Shown one piece after another: positions 8,535-17,229 of a stretch of DNA of 64,000 nucleotides. Every line of letters starts with the position of its first letter. Positions within the stretch are counted from its first letter, which is position 1. The DNA is taken from contig NZ_CP141615.1 in assembly GCF_035593305.1 (NCBI RefSeq), positions 3,131,722 through 3,195,721 on the forward strand, written 5' to 3'. The notes beneath the pieces are model-generated. The model saw only the letters and a list, made by a program, of their open reading frames with translations. It did no database searches and was not told where the DNA came from. The translations under genes and the position numbers were made by a program. This stretch comes from Limnochorda sp. L945t. Lineage in GTDB: Bacteria > Bacillota > Limnochordia > Limnochordales > Geochordaceae.

Positions 8535-9377
8535 TCAGGCGATGGGTCGGGCGATGTAGCGAGTGAGTTCGCCGCTGGTGTGAATCAGTATCTCGGCGAA
8601 CTGCGCTGCGGCGGCGTCCGTGAAAACGGAGAACGGGCCGCTTACGCTGAGGGCCCCGGCCAGTTGCCTGTTGCGAGCCCACACCGGCACTGCCACGCAC
8701 GCCACCATCGGGTCATGCTCGCGCCGGTCCCTGGCGTAACCTTGCCGTCGTACCTGCTCGAGCTCGGCCTCCAGCGCGTCCGGGTCGGTCAGGGTGTTTT
8801 CCGTGAACCGCGGCAGCCCGTGACGACGCACGATGTCCCGCACCTGCTCCGGGTCCATGTGGGCCAGCATGGCCTTGCCCAACGCGGTGCAGTGCATGGG
8901 GGCCGTCCTGCCCACGGCCGAGTACGGTACCCTTCGCTTGGGTGGGTAGAGGGCCTCGACGTAAAGCACCCGGCCGTCGTAAGGGACCGCGAGGTATACG
9001 ATCTGCCCGGTCTTCTCCAGCACATCCTCCATCAACGCCAGCACGAAGCGGGGCAACTGAAGCGACACCCGGGCCACGTAGCCGAGCTTGATGGCTTCCA
9101 TCCCGAGCCGATACACGCCTGGCCCTGCAGCCTCCAACAGCCCGCACGAGTGAAGGGTGCGGAGAAGACCGAACGTGGTGCTCTTCGGCAGCCCGAGGGC
9201 CCTGGCGATGTCGGCCAGGCTCCACTGCGGGTGGTCCTCGGAGAAGAGACGCAGCACCCGCAGCGCCTTTTCAACCGCTCTCACGGTGCCGGGGCCACGT
9301 CGTCCTCCAGCGACGTCCTCGGACACGGTCACCGAAGCCGCGGGTACACTTGCCGAGGGGGGAGTTGCCGAGCTCAT
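8535..9377 (-). CDS. IclR-family transcriptional regulator
   Basis: 280 residues from ATG 9377, with AGGGAG 6 bp upstream. A winged HTH (RAVEKALRVLRLFSEDHPQW then SLADIARALGLPKSTTFGLL, residues ~33-75) is followed by the IclR effector domain (YPPKRRVPYSAVGRTAPMHC, TALGKAMLAHM, RREHDPMVACVAVPVWARN, GALSVSGP). It is co-directional with and just upstream of tctCBA-aldolase-dhaKL, so it probably controls that operon in response to the imported acid or a breakdown product. Confidence 0.9.
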   Translation of the reverse strand: MSSATPPSASVPAASVTVSEDVAGGRRGPGTVRAVEKALRVLRLFSEDHPQWSLADIARALGLPKSTTFGLLRTLHSCGLLEAAGPGVYRLGMEAIKLGYVARVSLQLPRFVLALMEDVLEKTGQIVYLAVPYDGRVLYVEALYPPKRRVPYSAVGRTAPMHCTALGKAMLAHMDPEQVRDIVRRHGLPRFTENTLTDPDALEAELEQVRRQGYARDRREHDPMVACVAVPVWARNRQLAGALSVSGPFSVFTDAAAAQFAEILIHTSGELTRYIARPIA

Positions 9378-9717
9378 AACACGCTCCCTCGCATGAACGC
9401 TTATCCCGATGAAGGACCGGCCGAGAACGAGATTCGGTGATGCCGCACGTCGCTCCTCCTCGTTGTGCGAAAACTCTGCCAGACTGGTGGGGCGGCTGTG
9501 GTACGGCAGCCAAATCGGCGATACCGGGACGCTCTTCCCTCTCAGGGGCTGCTTCGCCAACCGAGTAGATTCGGGGCACGATACCGACGAACCCGTTGGT
9601 CCTTACCTGAAGCCCGACACCTGCATCGACAAAGGGGTCCCGGCTGGAGTTTGACACCCCACTTTGTAATTTTCCCGTAACGACGAGGTTTGCTGAGGGC
9701 GCGCGAGGGGCGTACCA
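9378..9717. other. Intergenic region upstream of the IclR regulator
   Basis: No convincing gene on either strand. It should hold the iclR promoter (read leftward). A TTGACA sequence occurs on the plus strand near 9652 but without a well-placed -10 box, and no gene starts after it. The right edge merges into transposase debris. Confidence 0.4.
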
Positions 9718-9972
9718 CTACGCGGCCTGGGTCGGGGGCAGCTCTTCAATCCGGTTGGGCGGTCGGATGCCGAGGATCCGGAAGACAGCTGGAGCGGTGG
9801 CCTCCAGGTCCGTGCGCGGCAGGTAGCGCTTGTCCTTGCTTTGCAGCGGCACCGCCTTCAGCTTCTCCAGATCCGGCAAGGCCTCGCGGTAGCAGACGGT
9901 CTCTCCCAGCTTGTGGCGCAGGTACGATTCCAGGACGAAGGCGAGCTCGGCGGTAGACGTGAGCCAGTTGAG
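9718..9972 (-). pseudogene. C-terminal remnant of an IS1634/IS4-type transposase
   Basis: The minus strand reads FVLESYLRHKLGETVCYREA, then DLEKLKAV, RYLPRTDLEA and VFRILGIRPPNRIEEL, ending at TAG 9718. This is the pattern at the end of IS1634-like transposases (WREAL.DLE.L.AV...L.RT......FRALGI.PP.R). No catalytic core precedes it; the frame runs directly into an IS110 fragment, so two unrelated elements have been joined. Confidence 0.5.
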
Positions 9973-10369
9973 GATCGACCCGGCGGGCGGCGTCGGCGGC
10001 GATGAAGAGAATGCGTTTGAGCCAGGCGGCGGCGATGGCTCGGGCATCCACGAGGTCGGTCTTATCTTGCCCGTAAAAGTCCTTCTGCCGGCGGGTCCAC
10101 AAGGGGTTGACGACCCGCACCTCGCGACCTCTGGCCTGGAGCACCCGGATCCAGGCCTGGCCGTACTGGCGGTGATCTTCGAGGCCGTAAACCAGTGCGG
10201 CCCGGTGGCGGACGGCCAGCTGCTCGAGGCGGGCATCGAGGGCTTCCATCGCCTGCAGGTCATGGGGCACCTGCGCTTCGAGGACGACCCGGTCGGGGTA
10301 CAGGACGGCGACGACGCCGTGGACGTGTTTGGCGGGGTCGATGCCAACGGCCAGGAGTCGTTGCGGCAA
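9973..10369 (-). pseudogene. IS110-family transposase, N-terminal fragment with internal deletion
   Basis: From TTG 10369 (GGAG 8-9 bp upstream) the frame gives LPQRLLAVGIDPAKHVHGVV, then LVYGLEDHRQYG and DKTDLVDARAIAAAW: the DEDD RuvC-like domain of IS110 (D, E, D, D present). It then passes directly to LKRILFIAADAARRVDPQLA, which in the intact IS110 at 26136-27449 lies near the C-terminus (LKRILFLAADRARHSDPQLA). The middle of the gene, including most of the Transposase_20 domain, is deleted, and the frame is lost after about 9990. Confidence 0.65.
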
Positions 10370-10617
10370 ACTGGTCTCCCCCTTTTGCGCAGGTTTGGCC
10401 CGACCCGTGCACTCAGGTATCGCAAGCGTTGGGCGCAGCGCTCTCTCGTCACCGGACCGGGCCCTTCGGGGGGAGGTGGCCCGCATACAGCAGCCTTGGT
10501 TGGCACGACCTCACGAAGCCCAGCCTCCCCCCGAAGACCCTTTTTCGAGGAACCGGGCGGAGGTCATGTCGCCCCTGGGAGGGTCCGATCTCCTCCGGTC
10601 GGTTCCGGAGGGATCTT
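10370..10617. other. Non-coding junction between two transposase remnants
   Basis: Lies between the start of the IS110 fragment (minus) and the truncated IS1634-type transposase (plus). Nothing gene-like is seen. It may include the left non-coding end of the IS110 element. Confidence 0.35.
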
Positions 10618-11703
10618 GTCATACCCGACCTGACCAGCGTCTATCTGGAGGGGAGGACCTGCCCTCTGGCCCGCTTCGGGTACAGCCGGGACAAGAAGCG
10701 GGGGAAGAAGCAGTTCACCGTGGGGCTGCTCACCAACGCGGAGGGCTGCCCGGTCGCCGTCGAGGTCTTCCCGGGGAATGTGGGAGACCCCCAGACCCTC
10801 CCCTCCCAGATCGACCGGGTGCGGCGCCGCTTCGGGATCGACTACGTGGTCTTCGTCGGCGACCGGGGGATGATCGTCACGGCACGCCTGGCCGACTTGC
10901 AGGCGGTGGGCTTCGGGTGGGTTACCGCCCTTCGGGCGCCCGACATCCAGGAGCTGCGCGCACAGGGGCTGTTCCAGCCGAGCCTCTTCGACCGGCAGGG
11001 CGTGGCGGAGATCACGGACCCTGAACGCCCCGGGGAGCGGCTGGTCATCTGCTACAACCCGCTGGTGGCCGAGGAGCGGCGGCGAAAGCGCGAGGAGCTG
11101 CTTTTGGCCACGGAGCGGGAGTTGGCCAAGGTGGAGGCCCGGGTGCGCCGGCGCCGCCGCAAGCCCCTGACGGCGGACGAGATCGGGGTGGCCGTGGGCA
11201 AGGTGCTGGGCCGCTGGAAGATGGGCAAGCACTTTCACCTCACCATCCGCGACGGGCACTTCGCCTTCCAGCGGGACCCCGCATCCATTGCCCGGGAGGC
11301 GGAGCTGGACGGGTTTGACGTGCTGCGCACGAACGTCTCGGCCGACCGGATGGACCCGGTCCAGGTGCAACGCACCTACCAGTCGCTGCGCCAGATCGAG
11401 CAGAACTTCCGAGCGATGAAAAGCGCCCTGGACCTGCGCCCGGTCTACCACCGGCTGGAGGACCGGGTGCGGGCCCCCACGTTCTTGTGCATGCTGGCCC
11501 TCTACGTGCGCTGGCACATGGAGCGGGCCCTGCGGCCGCTGCTCCAGGAAGACCCCCGCCAGTCCTTCGAGGGGCTGATGATGCAGCTGGAGACGCTGCA
11601 ACGCCACACTGCGGAGGTAGCCGGGCAGGAGGTCACGATCCTCGGCGAACCCGAACCCCTCCACCGCCGGATCTTCCAGCTCTTGGGGGTTCCCCTGACG
11701 TAG
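10618..11703 (+). pseudogene. IS1634-family transposase lacking its N-terminus
   Basis: A continuous frame of about 360 codons to TAG 11703: DLTSVYLEGRTCPLARFGYS, RDKKRGKKQFTVGLLT, VEVFPGNVGDPQTL, a DDE residue in VFVGDRGMIV, then HFHLTIRDGHFAFQRDP and RTYQSLRQIEQNFRAMKS near the end. These are IS1634/IS4-type blocks. No start codon with a ribosome site precedes the homology, and the N-terminal 100 or so residues (which hold the first acidic residue region) are missing, so it is probably inactive. Confidence 0.75.
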
Positions 11704-11755
11704 CCAGAAGGGGTGCACCGTTGAATCCCCTTGAAATGCGGTCGTCATCGGCACT

Positions 11756-11764
11756 CACACCGGG
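11756..11764. repeat. Left copy of IS256-element target site duplication
   Basis: CACACCGGG, identical to 13228-13236. Nine base pairs is in the 8-9 bp range made by IS256-family elements. Confidence 0.8.
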
Positions 11765-13227
11765 AGATTGTCCCGAGGTTTGTGGAAAATGAAGTGGCGG
11801 CTCCGGGGCCCCTGTGGTAGAAGAGGGGCTGGCAAAACCCAGCGGATGGGAGGAGCCGCCGATGCCAGCATATCACGTGGTCAGCCCGAATGGGAAGGTT
11901 CAGAAGGTCGACCGCCGGAAGGCTCGAAAGGTACCGTTTTTGCCCGAAAGCATCCAGCTTCCCCTGCGCCGGCTGGGGGAGCAGGTGAAGGGGGGCCTGA
12001 CGGCGCTGGTGCTGCAGCTGGCTGTTGCGGCCCTCGGGGAGATGATGGAAGCCGAGCTGGCCGAGCGGGTCGGACCCAAGGGGCGGCATCGCCGGGAGCG
12101 TCCCGCCTACCGCCATGGCCAGGCAAAGGGCTGGGTGGTGGTGCTGGGCCGCAAGGTGAGCGTCCAGCGTCCTCGGGCCCGCTCCAAAGACCGCCAGGAG
12201 GTGGTGCTCGACACCTACCTGTGGGCCCAGCAGGAGGACAGCCTGACCGAAGCGGTGGTGGCCCGGCTGCTCCACGGGGTGTCGACCCGGGGCTATCGGG
12301 AGACGCTGGACGGGACCGACGCGCTCCCGGGTAAGGGGGTCTCCCGAAGCCGGATCAGTGCCCGCTTCACCCAGACCATGGGTCGGCTGCTGGAGGAGCG
12401 CCTGACCCAGCGGCTCGATCAGGGGTCCATCGTCGCCTTGGTCGTCGATGGGGTGCGGGTGGGCGACTCCTCGGTGGTGGTGGCCTTGGGCATCGATGCC
12501 GACGGGCGCAAGCGGCTGTTGGGCTTGCGGGAAGGGGCGACGGAAAACGAAGCGGTGGTCAAGGGACTGCTGCAAGACCTGGTTGAGCGGGGTCTGTCCT
12601 CCGATCAGGGGCTGTTGGTGGTGATGGACGGGGCCAAGGCCTTGCGGGCCGCCGTCCGAGCCGTCTTCGGAAAGCAGGCCCTCGTCCAGCGGTGTCAGGT
12701 CCATAAGAAGGCGAACGTGCTGGACCACCTGCCGGAGTCGGCGAAGGCCTGGGTGGCCCGCAAGCTGGACCAGGCCTACGGGGAGCCGGACTACAGCGTC
12801 GCCAGGGAGGCCCTGGAGCGCCTGGCCGACCGGCTCGAGGTGGAGCACCCGGGGGCAGCGGACAGCCTGCGGGAGGGGTTGGACGAAACCCTGACGCTGC
12901 ACCGGCTGGGCATCCCGGGCCTGCTGCGGCTGTCGCTGGCCTCCACCAACACGGTGGAGTCGGCGCTGTCGGTGGTGCGCGCCAAGGCGGGGCGGGTGAA
13001 GCGCTGGCGTTCTGGTCAGCACGCCGAGCGGTGGGTGGGGATAGGGCTTCTGGCGGCTGAATCCCGCTTTCGGCGGATTCGCGGCTACCGCCTGATCCCC
13101 ATGCTTCAGGCCGCTCTGCGCCGAGCCATCGGAGCCGAAGTGGCCATGAGCGAGCCTGTACTCGCTACCGGTTGAAAAAAGGATCCCGGAGGCGCTATTC
13201 AAATTCCACATAACCTGGGACAACGTC
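11765..13227 (+). mobile_element. IS256-family insertion sequence, complete
   Basis: A 1463-bp element. Left end TTGTCCCGAGGTTTGTGGAA (from 11768) and complement of the right end TTGTCCCAGGTTATGTGGAA (from 13223) form the terminal inverted repeats. Perfect 9-bp direct repeats (CACACCGGG) flank it at 11756-11764 and 13228-13236, and the single transposase gene is intact. The intact duplication points to a recent insertion into older transposase debris. Confidence 0.88.
11862..13175 (+). CDS. IS256-family (mutator-type) transposase
   Basis: 437 residues from ATG 11862, with GGAGGAG 6 bp upstream. The N-terminal part has the zinc-free HTH-like region (GEMMEAELAERVGPKGRHRR); the catalytic core shows acidic residues in LVVDGVRVG (~195), VVMDGAKAL (~255) and STNTVESALS (~365), and the RCQVHKKANVLDHLP block typical of mutator transposases. 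No frameshift or internal stop. It is the only gene of the element and should be functional. Confidence 0.92.
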   Translation: MPAYHVVSPNGKVQKVDRRKARKVPFLPESIQLPLRRLGEQVKGGLTALVLQLAVAALGEMMEAELAERVGPKGRHRRERPAYRHGQAKGWVVVLGRKVSVQRPRARSKDRQEVVLDTYLWAQQEDSLTEAVVARLLHGVSTRGYRETLDGTDALPGKGVSRSRISARFTQTMGRLLEERLTQRLDQGSIVALVVDGVRVGDSSVVVALGIDADGRKRLLGLREGATENEAVVKGLLQDLVERGLSSDQGLLVVMDGAKALRAAVRAVFGKQALVQRCQVHKKANVLDHLPESAKAWVARKLDQAYGEPDYSVAREALERLADRLEVEHPGAADSLREGLDETLTLHRLGIPGLLRLSLASTNTVESALSVVRAKAGRVKRWRSGQHAERWVGIGLLAAESRFRRIRGYRLIPMLQAALRRAIGAEVAMSEPVLATG

Positions 13228-13236
13228 CACACCGGG
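13228..13236. repeat. Right copy of IS256-element target site duplication
   Basis: CACACCGGG, identical to 11756-11764, directly after the right terminal repeat. Confidence 0.8.
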
Positions 13237-13787
13237 TCGGAGGCCGGGAACTTCCGGACAGAAGCCGCATCATACCGGTACGCGGGCGAGTTGAGGAAAT
13301 CGAAACTTCGGGCTAGGCGGTTTCCCCCCGGGGCGCGCCGGTGCTACGTTGTCGTGGCGTGCAGGGGAAGATGAGAGGCCAGGTCTGGTCGCGGACCCGT
13401 GCCGGATGGGACCCCAGGTCGTCTGGCCGTCTCAACTGAAGCACCGCCTCCGTGCGGGCGTGAGCGTGGAGGTTTCAGCACGCCTCTGCGCCGACATGGG
13501 GTGGTCTTTTGACGCAGGCACGGTGCCCGAGCATACCCTCGGTGCGGTGAATCCGCCGGGTCACAACGAAAGGAGCGTGGTCAGTCGCTCGCGGTTCCTC
13601 AAATTGCTGACGACCGGCTGCCTGGTCACGGCTCGCACCGCGGCCACGTGGTCGGCGCCATCGCGGCGGAAAACCGGGGCGTGGCCCGCGGGCACCAGCG
13701 GCCATTTCAATCGGCATCGAAACGGGACCAAGCGGCGCCCCGCTACTCCCTTTCGCCAGCCCCCAACCGAACGGCCGGGATCCGCGG
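13237..13787. other. Intergenic stretch without a recognisable gene
   Basis: 551 bp between the IS256 element and the convergent end of the FGGY kinase gene. Open frames on both strands are low-complexity and arginine-rich and resemble no family I know. It is probably decayed DNA continuing the truncated region left of the IS. Confidence 0.4.
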
Positions 13788-15326
13788 CTAGCACGTCACC
13801 TGGACGCGGCTCAGCGCGTGCATCACATCCTTGTTACGGCGATAGAGGTCCAGGTACAGCTCATAGAGAGGCCGGTACCGGGCGGTGTTCGCAAGATCGG
13901 GTTCCACCCGCAAGACATCACGGACCCAGGTGTGAATTGCCTCGTCTGACGAAAACACCCCCACGCCCAGGCCCGCAAGAAACGCGTCTCCATATGCGGC
14001 ACCAGTCGTGACGGCGGGCACCTCCTGCGGCTTCCCGCAGATGTCGCTCACGATCTGAAGCCACAGGGGGTTCTTCGTCCCGCCGCCCACGGAACGAAGC
14101 GTCCGGGGAGCCGCGCCGGCGTCCTCCAGGACCTCGAGATGGTGCCGGATACCGTACCCGACCGCCTCGAGCATCGCCCGGTACACGTGTGCTCGTGAGT
14201 GGGCCAGCGTGAGCCCGAACACGAGCCCTCGCGCCTGCGGATCGTTGATGGGTGTACGTTCCCCGCTGAAGTAAGGAAGCACCACCAGGCCCCCCGCCCC
14301 CGGCGGGACGGTCTTTGCCTCGGCAGCCAGGGTCGCGTACGCATTTCGGCCGGTCCTCGATTCTTGCTCGGTGAGTTCACGGGCAAAGTTGTCCCGGAAC
14401 CACTTCGTGAGCGCCCCGCTCGTGGCCATGCCCCCCATCATCGCGTACCTGGAAGGGAAGAGGTATGGGGCCGACCACAGTTGCGGGTGGGTGAGCCGGC
14501 GGTCCAACACCTCGATCATGAAGAGGGTCGATCCGTACATCACCATCATCTGGCCGGGAGCGACCACGCCCACGCTCACGGCCTCCGCCGCGGCATCGAT
14601 GGTGCCCGCGATCACGGGTGTTCCGGCGGCAAGGCCCGTCTCCGCAGCCGCCTCCTTCGTTACGCTCCCGGCGACCTCCGTTGTCCACACGATCTCGGGT
14701 AGCCGCTCCGGTTCCACAATGGGACGGCACAGGTCCTCTGCCCACCTTCCCGTCCCGGCGTCATACATCGGGTCAAAACTCGCGCAGGAGTAATGGTCAA
14801 TCACGTACCGCCCGGTCAGCCGCGCCACCAGGAAGCTGGTGGCGCCCACGAACCTGTGCGCCCTGCGATAGTTCTCGGGTTCGTTGCGCTTGAGCCACAG
14901 GATCTTGGGGCCCACCGACTGCGCGGAGAGGACCGTTCCGCAGCGCCGATAAATCGCCTCTCGCCCAAAGAGAGCCTCGAGGTCCGCGATCTCCCTGGTG
15001 GCACGGGTATCGATGCCATAGAGCACCGCCGGACGCAGCGGGCGGCACCTCGCATCGACGGGCAGCATGTCCGGCCCGATAGCGCTACATCCGACGGCAA
15101 GGATTGAGCTCGGGGAGACGCCCGACTCCGCCAGGAGCCCTCGGGTGAGCGAGCAGAAATCGCCCCACCAATCCCGCTCCGCGTCGTGCTCCGCCCACCC
15201 GGGGCGGGGAATGGAGAGATTGTGGGATTTGACCTGGGTGCACACGACTCGTCCATCGGTCGTCGCAAGCACCCCTTTGGACTCGTACGTTCCGATGTCG
15301 ACCCCCAGGAGGTAGCCCTGCGCCAT
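13788..15326 (-). CDS. FGGY-family carbohydrate kinase
   Basis: 512 residues from ATG 15326, with AGGAG 9 bp upstream. FGGY_N opens with LLGVDIGTYESKGVL (phosphate-binding loop); the substrate region has GCSAIGPDMLPVD where xylulokinases have a GQMHG motif, so it is not a standard XylB. FGGY_C contains AGTIDAAAEAVSVG with the catalytic aspartate and SVGGGTKNPLW (ATP). It should phosphorylate a sugar, ketose or polyol. Last gene of the operon headed by the DeoR regulator at 24782, 88 bp after the M42 peptidase gene. Substrate unknown. Confidence 0.85.
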   Translation of the reverse strand: MAQGYLLGVDIGTYESKGVLATTDGRVVCTQVKSHNLSIPRPGWAEHDAERDWWGDFCSLTRGLLAESGVSPSSILAVGCSAIGPDMLPVDARCRPLRPAVLYGIDTRATREIADLEALFGREAIYRRCGTVLSAQSVGPKILWLKRNEPENYRRAHRFVGATSFLVARLTGRYVIDHYSCASFDPMYDAGTGRWAEDLCRPIVEPERLPEIVWTTEVAGSVTKEAAAETGLAAGTPVIAGTIDAAAEAVSVGVVAPGQMMVMYGSTLFMIEVLDRRLTHPQLWSAPYLFPSRYAMMGGMATSGALTKWFRDNFARELTEQESRTGRNAYATLAAEAKTVPPGAGGLVVLPYFSGERTPINDPQARGLVFGLTLAHSRAHVYRAMLEAVGYGIRHHLEVLEDAGAAPRTLRSVGGGTKNPLWLQIVSDICGKPQEVPAVTTGAAYGDAFLAGLGVGVFSSDEAIHTWVRDVLRVEPDLANTARYRPLYELYLDLYRRNKDVMHALSRVQVTC

Positions 15327-15414
15327 GCGCCCTCGCTCCTCAACCTCTCCCGAGCCGCCCCACCGGCGTCCTGTTGCCGACAAGCCCTTGTGCCCCGCTG
15401 ACCCCTCCAACGCC

Positions 15415-16581
15415 TCACCCGCCCCCGGGCGCCCGACCTGTCCCCGCCGCCCCTGCCTGACCCGCCCCGGGCAGCCCTCGGGCCCAATCGAGATCGGGCC
15501 CCAGAGAGCGAATGGTTTCCTCGAGCAGCGTGATCAACTGCTCAAGGTCGGAAAGCTGGCACGTTTCCACCGGCGTATGCGTATAACGCACAGGAAAGCC
15601 CAGGTCGACGCTGGGTATGCCCGTGCCGACCAACTGCACGTACGACCCGTCGGTCAGAATCCCGACGGTGGCGCTACGCTGGAGCGGCATTCCCAACCGG
15701 CCCGCCGCCTCTCGGATGAGGCGGGCCAGGAGCGGGTGGGGAATCGTGCCGTTCAGCGTGCCTCGCCCGTGGAAGTTGTACATTCCGAGAACCGGCCCAC
15801 CACCAAGACGCAGGTCGGAATGGCCCTTCATGTCGGGGGTGTCCCCGGCAAGCATCACGTCAACGGAGATCGCCACCTGAGGTTGCAGGGCCGCGGCTGC
15901 CAGCATGGCCCCGCGCAAATTGAACTCCTCCTGCACGGACCCTACCAGATGCAGCGTCGCCGCCGAGCGGCTCCGGGATACCCGTTCGGCCAGCCCGACC
16001 AGAACCGCGCATCCGCCACGGTCGTCCAGCGAGGTGCCAGAGACGCGGCCCCCCTGGAGCACCTGAAACCTCGGCTCGTAGACCACCGGACAGCCGATCT
16101 CGACTCCCAGGGCCCGGACCTCCGCAGCACTGGTGGCGCCGACGTCCACGTACAGCTCACGGTAAGGCGTGACCGTGTACTTCTCCTCGGGCGGCGTTGC
16201 GTGATGGGACTTGTTGCCAAATACCCCCGGCACCGTGTCCCCATCCTCGGTCTCCACCAGGACCGGCGTACCCGGCAGAATCTTCTCGGGAATCCCACCC
16301 AGGCGCTCCACCCGCAAGAAGCCGTCGTCCTCGATCCGACGAACGACGAAACCAAGCTGATCCATGTGGGCGAAGACCATCACCCGCGGGGCTCGTGGGT
16401 CGGTTCCCCTGAAAGTCGCCACGACGTTGCCGGCCGGATCCCCCTGAACCTCGTCAGCGTACGCGGCGATCGCGTCCCGCAGGTACCGGGCCATCCGCTC
16501 CTCGTGGCCGGACAGGGCCGGGATCATCGCCATGTCGCGCAACAGCGCCTGAAGCTGCATGGGTTGTATCCTTTCGGTCAT
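15415..16581 (-). CDS. M42-family metallo-aminopeptidase (FrvX/glutamyl-aminopeptidase-like)
   Basis: 388 residues from ATG 16581, which overlaps the dhaL stop as ATGA. Metal ligands of the family are visible: H72 and D74 in AHMDQLGF, D187 in TSLDDRGGC, the catalytic pair E218-E219 in SVQEEFN, D241 and H335 in YTHTPVE. The enzymes form large dodecamers that trim peptides. FrvX homologues occur in sugar operons, but why is not known. The last 20 residues are a Gly/Ala/Pro-rich extension. Confidence 0.88.
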   Translation of the reverse strand: MTERIQPMQLQALLRDMAMIPALSGHEERMARYLRDAIAAYADEVQGDPAGNVVATFRGTDPRAPRVMVFAHMDQLGFVVRRIEDDGFLRVERLGGIPEKILPGTPVLVETEDGDTVPGVFGNKSHHATPPEEKYTVTPYRELYVDVGATSAAEVRALGVEIGCPVVYEPRFQVLQGGRVSGTSLDDRGGCAVLVGLAERVSRSRSAATLHLVGSVQEEFNLRGAMLAAAALQPQVAISVDVMLAGDTPDMKGHSDLRLGGGPVLGMYNFHGRGTLNGTIPHPLLARLIREAAGRLGMPLQRSATVGILTDGSYVQLVGTGIPSVDLGFPVRYTHTPVETCQLSDLEQLITLLEETIRSLGPDLDWARGLPGAGQAGAAGTGRAPGGG

Positions 16582-17216
16582 CTCTGCGAGGTGTATTCGG
16601 CCAGGACTTTCATGAGCAGCATTCCGACCGTGGCACCGGGATCCGGCTTGCCCAGGGTCTGCTCCTGGAAGCAGGCGGCCTTACCGTGCTGCGCAACCAT
16701 CCGTTTGGTGGCCTCGAGACCCTCTTGTGCCGCCCGGTAGCCCGCGGCCAGGCCCTCGGCCAGCGTTTGCCCGCTTCGGGCTGCTTCCTTCACTGCTTCG
16801 GCCGCCGGGTGCAGGGAGTCCAGGATGGTCTTGTCCCCCGGCTTCGCCTTTCCCCGCGCGACGATCCCTTCGACAAACGCGCCCATGATCGCCGCCACGT
16901 CGGCCAGGGAAACTTCCTGCTTGCCCATCACCGCCTTCGCGCCCCGCATGAACCCCGTGCCCACCAAGGTACCCATCGTGGACGGCGCGGTCGAGGCCAT
17001 CACCATGCCGGCCTTTCCTAGCAACTGCCCGACATCGGTCTCCTGCATCCCCGCGACCGCATCAGCAACCGCTCGAAAGCCCTTGCTCATGGTGAGTCCA
17101 AGGTCCCCGTCCCCCATGGCCTGGTCAAGCTGACCCAGCTCATCCTTCTTCTGCTCCATCAGGAGAGCGAGGGTAGCCAGGATGTTCTTGACGTCCTGTC
17201 CGCTCAACGTCTGCAT
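16578..17216 (-). CDS. dhaL: Dihydroxyacetone kinase subunit DhaL (copy 2)
   Basis: 212 residues from ATG 17216. The nucleotide site is complete (DQAMGDGDLGLTM with D31, D36, D38), with the same GMVMASTAPSTMGTLVGTG and GDKTILDSL blocks as copy 1 at 2617-3282. Its start lies 14 bp after the dhaK stop and its stop overlaps the M42 peptidase start. Here the pair is fed by a ribose-type ABC importer rather than TctABC, so the two DhaKL copies probably serve different pathways. Confidence 0.9.
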   Translation of the reverse strand: MQTLSGQDVKNILATLALLMEQKKDELGQLDQAMGDGDLGLTMSKGFRAVADAVAGMQETDVGQLLGKAGMVMASTAPSTMGTLVGTGFMRGAKAVMGKQEVSLADVAAIMGAFVEGIVARGKAKPGDKTILDSLHPAAEAVKEAARSGQTLAEGLAAGYRAAQEGLEATKRMVAQHGKAACFQEQTLGKPDPGATVGMLLMKVLAEYTSQR

Positions 17217-17229
17217 GGTGGTTCCCCAA

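Noticed and set aside
7761-9440. 559-codon plus-strand frame opposite tctC and iclR
   Set aside because: Histidine/arginine-rich shadow frame; the minus strand encodes complete TctC and IclR proteins.
13349-14011. 220-codon plus-strand frame after the IS256 element
   Set aside because: Unlike any family, compositionally random, and its end overlaps the FGGY kinase gene on the other strand.
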